Assembly (NCBI GenBank): GCA_947458305.1
Contig: CANGZO010000116.1
Span: forward strand, 1 to 7,310
Source of the DNA: Comamonadaceae bacterium
GTDB lineage: Bacteria; Pseudomonadota; Gammaproteobacteria; Burkholderiales; Burkholderiaceae_C
Length of the DNA: 7,310 nt
Direction: 5' to 3'
The notes below the pieces were generated by a model. That model made no database searches. It was not told the DNA's origin and saw only the letters and a program-made list of their open reading frames with translations. The position numbers were made by a program, and so were the translations under genes. Shown in pieces: positions 4,906-7,310 of the stretch (position 1 is the first letter of the stretch; the number at the start of each line of letters is the position of its first letter).

Positions 4906-6507
4906 TCAACGCTGGGCCGTGCGCTGTGTTGACTTTGGGGCGGGTTTGGCGGCAGGTTTGGCAGCGGTTTTGGCTTTGGAAGAACTTGGCTTTTTCCCCT
5001 TGTCAGCTGCCGGGGCTGTTTTGCTCAAACGCCGGGTTTCTTTGGAGGGCACCAGCACCGCCAGCTTCTTGCCAGCGGTTAACTTGGCGTTGGGATTCAG
5101 GTCGTTCCAGGTGGCCAAGTTGGCGGCGGTCACACCATGGCGTGCCGCCAACAAGGCCAAGGTGTCTCCTTGACGCGCCGAGATGAACACCTTGCGCAAC
5201 ACCACCTCAGGCGCCAGCAGCAAGTGCCCGTTGTCGGCCAGATGTTCGGCCACATTGGTTTCCTTTTGGTGGGGACGATGCACCAGCAAGGTGGAGCCCG
5301 CCTTGACCAGCATGCGCGGCGGAATTCCATTGACTGCACGCAGCTGTTCTGCGGACATGCCCACCTCTTTGGCGACATCTTCAGCCTTCATGGTCCGAGG
5401 CGCCAACCAGGCGGTCCAAGTGGACAAGCGGGTGCCCGTGCGCGACTGCAGGTTGTTTTCAAACACGGTGGCGTTGTCCCAAGGCAGCAAGATTTGGGGA
5501 GTGCCAGCCGCCAAAATCACCGGGCGATTCATGGCCGGGTTGAGGGCCTTGAAGTCTTTCAAGCTGACGTTGGCCAGTTTGGCGGCCATCTCCACATCAA
5601 TGTCTTTGTCGATCGGGACGCTCTTGAAAAAAGGGTGGTTTTGAATCAACGGCAAGACGGTTTTAAAAGCCTCAGGCTGGGCAATGATGTTTTTCACCGC
5701 TTGCAGCTTGGGCACATAAAACCGCGTCTCGTCAGGCATGCGCAAGTCGCTGTAGGTCAAGGGTTTGCCTTGGGCCCGGTTGCGAGCCAGCGCTCGGCCC
5801 ACACTGCCTTCGCCCCAGTTGTAAGCCGCCAGGGCCAGATGCCAGTCGCCGAACATGTTGTAGAGCTTTTGCAGGTAATCCAGCGCAGCGCGCGTGGATT
5901 CCAGCACATCGCGGCGTTCATCTCGGAATAAATTTTGTTTGAGGTCGAAGTATTTGCCCGTAGCCGGCATGAACTGCCACATGCCTGCAGCTTTGGCACT
6001 GGAGACGGCCTGAGGATTGAAGGCCGACTCAATGAAGGGGAGCAGTGCCAGCTCGGTGGGCATTTTGCGGCGCTCTATCTCTTCAACGATGTGAAAAATA
6101 TAGGGCCTTGAGCGTTCGGTCATGCGTAAAAAATAATCCGGCCGGCTGGCGTACCAAACTTCGCGGTTGCGCACCAGATCGTTGTCCAAATCGGGCATGG
6201 CAAAACCCATGCGGATCCGCTCCCAAATGTCGGTTTGAGCCTGCAGGCCCATCAGGGCATTGGCTTTCAGATCGACAGGGCGGTCAGATGATGGCGCCAA
6301 AGTGGCAGGTGCCGATGGGGCCAAAACAGGCGCAGCGGGGACCGAAGAGGCTGGCTCGGCCGCTGCGGCTGTGGGTGCAGGCAAAACGGGCGCGCGGTCT
6401 GCTTCAGGTGTCGGTGTGGTGGTCGCACACCCGCTGAGGACCAAAGCCAACAACAAGCTCCCCTGAACTCGGGGAGTGCTTGTGAATATGAAAGAAAACA
6501 AGTTCAT
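4906..6507 (-). CDS. mltD: Membrane-bound lytic murein transglycosylase D, LysM lipoprotein
   Basis: MltD cleaves the glycan strands of peptidoglycan non-hydrolytically, forming 1,6-anhydromuramic ends, and helps turn over the cell wall. The protein is 533 residues. It starts with a lipoprotein signal peptide ending LVLSGC (lipidated C27), then a Pro/Ala-rich linker (28-80). The SLT family 1 domain spans roughly 125-250, with catalytic Glu E160 in IESAFNP, GMWQFMP (175-181) and AYNWGEGS (228-235). A degenerate LysM repeat lies near 362-411 and a clear LysM at 441-487 (VFISARQGDTLALLAARHGV). The end (492-533) is a Lys/Ala/Pro/Ser-rich basic tail. The ATG (6507-6505) overlaps the gloB stop as ATGA, so it is probably co-transcribed and translationally coupled with gloB. 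Its own ribosome binding site is weak. Confidence 0.94.
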   Translation of the reverse strand: MNLFSFIFTSTPRVQGSLLLALVLSGCATTTPTPEADRAPVLPAPTAAAAEPASSVPAAPVLAPSAPATLAPSSDRPVDLKANALMGLQAQTDIWERIRMGFAMPDLDNDLVRNREVWYASRPDYFLRMTERSRPYIFHIVEEIERRKMPTELALLPFIESAFNPQAVSSAKAAGMWQFMPATGKYFDLKQNLFRDERRDVLESTRAALDYLQKLYNMFGDWHLALAAYNWGEGSVGRALARNRAQGKPLTYSDLRMPDETRFYVPKLQAVKNIIAQPEAFKTVLPLIQNHPFFKSVPIDKDIDVEMAAKLANVSLKDFKALNPAMNRPVILAAGTPQILLPWDNATVFENNLQSRTGTRLSTWTAWLAPRTMKAEDVAKEVGMSAEQLRAVNGIPPRMLVKAGSTLLVHRPHQKETNVAEHLADNGHLLLAPEVVLRKVFISARQGDTLALLAARHGVTAANLATWNDLNPNAKLTAGKKLAVLVPSKETRRLSKTAPAADKGKKPSSSKAKTAAKPAAKPAPKSTQRTAQR

Positions 6508-7277
6508 CGAAAATTATTTTTCCATTGGCGCAGAGCCGCAAAGGTGGACACATCGTCCAGAGCCAAAGGGTCTTGCAGCTGCACGGCAGCGGCGACAGCA
6601 GGCTCACGGCTGCGCAAGAATGGGTTGATGGCGCGTTCGGTTTGCAAAGCCACAGGCAACGTGGGCAAGTCTTGCTCGCGTTGCCTTGTGCAAAGCGAAA
6701 AATGCGATCGCAACGCGGCGTTGTCGGGTTCGACCGTCAGCGCGAACCGCAAATTGGACAAGGTGTATTCGTGGGCGCAGCACACCCGGGTGTTGCCCGG
6801 CAGAGCAGCCAAACGGTCAAGTGAGTCCAGCATTTGAGCAGGTGTGCCTTCAAACAAGCGACCGCAACCACCCGAAAACAAGGTGTCGCCACAAAAAAGG
6901 ACCGGGTCTTGGTCTTGAGGTTGGGACCAAAAAGCCAGGTGTCCCAAGGTGTGTCCTGGCACCTCCAGCGTTTCAAAACCCAAGCCATGCCAATCGAAGC
7001 GGTCGCCTTGCTGAAGGCCTTGCGAGTCCACCGGCATTTTTTCCAAAGCCGGGCCCAGCACGCGTGCACCCGTTTGTGCCACCAGCGCCACCAAGCCACC
7101 CGTGTGGTCAGCATGGTGGTGCGTGACTAGAATCGTGTCCAATTCCACTCCCGGATGTTCATGCATCCAGGCCAGCACAGGCGCACTGTCGCCGGGATCG
7201 ACCACCAAGGCGTGTCGGTCTTTGTGCAACAACCAAATGTAGTTGTCTGCGAAAGCGGGCAGGGCTATGAGTTTCAT
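6504..7277 (-). CDS. gloB: Hydroxyacylglutathione hydrolase (glyoxalase II)
   Basis: Glyoxalase II hydrolyses S-D-lactoylglutathione to D-lactate and glutathione, the second step of cytosolic methylglyoxal detoxification. The protein is 257 residues, the normal length. The metallo-beta-lactamase fold is shown by THHHADH with H53, H55, D57 and H58, then H110 in PGHTLGH, bridging D132 in CGDTLFSGGCGR, and H170 in CAHEYT, which together form the two-metal site. The HAGH C-terminal region ends in the typical WKNNFR. I chose the ATG at 7277-7275 (MKLIALPAFADNYIW), the canonical N terminus; the frame remains open to the window edge, with another ATG at 7289-7287. AAAGG (7286-7282) lies just upstream. 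The stop overlaps the mltD start. Confidence 0.96.
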   Translation of the reverse strand: MKLIALPAFADNYIWLLHKDRHALVVDPGDSAPVLAWMHEHPGVELDTILVTHHHADHTGGLVALVAQTGARVLGPALEKMPVDSQGLQQGDRFDWHGLGFETLEVPGHTLGHLAFWSQPQDQDPVLFCGDTLFSGGCGRLFEGTPAQMLDSLDRLAALPGNTRVCCAHEYTLSNLRFALTVEPDNAALRSHFSLCTRQREQDLPTLPVALQTERAINPFLRSREPAVAAAVQLQDPLALDDVSTFAALRQWKNNFR

Positions 7278-7287
7278 GGAGCCTTTC

Positions 7288-7293
7288 ATTATA
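7288..7293 (-). promoter_or_regulatory. Consensus -10 box upstream of gloB
   Basis: On the minus strand, a perfect TATAAT ends ten bases before the gloB ATG. A -35 box at the usual 17-base spacing would lie just beyond the window edge, so the promoter is only half visible. A start seven bases downstream would leave a leader of only about four bases and exclude the AAAGG ribosome binding site. Either the mRNA is nearly leaderless or this hexamer is not used. Confidence 0.5.
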
Positions 7294-7310
7294 GAAAGCC
7301 AAGACCCCAC

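Noticed and set aside
5137..5931. Plus-strand open frame opposite mltD (264 codons)
   Set aside because: It is antisense to the MltD catalytic and LysM regions, has biased composition and no independent support.

Overview
The window reads as ordinary chromosome of a betaproteobacterium, most likely order Burkholderiales and probably family Comamonadaceae. This rests on the style of the proteins, the fairly GC-rich codon use, the dnaX-ybaB-recR cluster with an SRP RNA gene diverging from dnaX, and the gloB-mltD pair. The assignment is from recognition, not from a search.

Layout. A small gene of unknown function (45-341, +) runs convergently toward the SRP (4.5S) RNA gene ffs (about 431-530, -). 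Two strong tandem hairpins lie between them. A 160-base divergent region then carries the ffs promoter and the start of dnaX. The dnaX-ybaB-recR cluster (693-3648, +) looks like one operon for DNA replication and repair: the clamp-loader tau subunit, a YbaB/EbfC nucleoid-associated protein, and the RecFOR-pathway recombination mediator RecR. Next comes a 165-base spacer rich in hairpins. After it is a solitary gene (3814-4881, +) for a probably exported, NMT1/TauA-like ABC-transporter substrate-binding protein, with no permease or ATPase gene visible. It converges on a minus-strand pair, gloB (glyoxalase II) followed by mltD (LysM-containing lytic transglycosylase lipoprotein). These two overlap by ATGA and are probably co-transcribed.

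The most interesting signals are not new gene families. They are a run of nine A residues in dnaX exactly where the clamp-loader core ends, with stops close by in both other frames, which suggests a short gamma-like product; a well-conserved SRP RNA with a compensatory base-pair swap next to its GGAA tetraloop; -10-like hexamers only 8-10 bases before the dnaX and gloB start codons, which suggests very short leaders; and two clusters of perfect hairpins in the spacers. I see no CRISPR array, insertion sequence, prophage, defence or secondary-metabolite system, and no clear evidence of an undescribed system.
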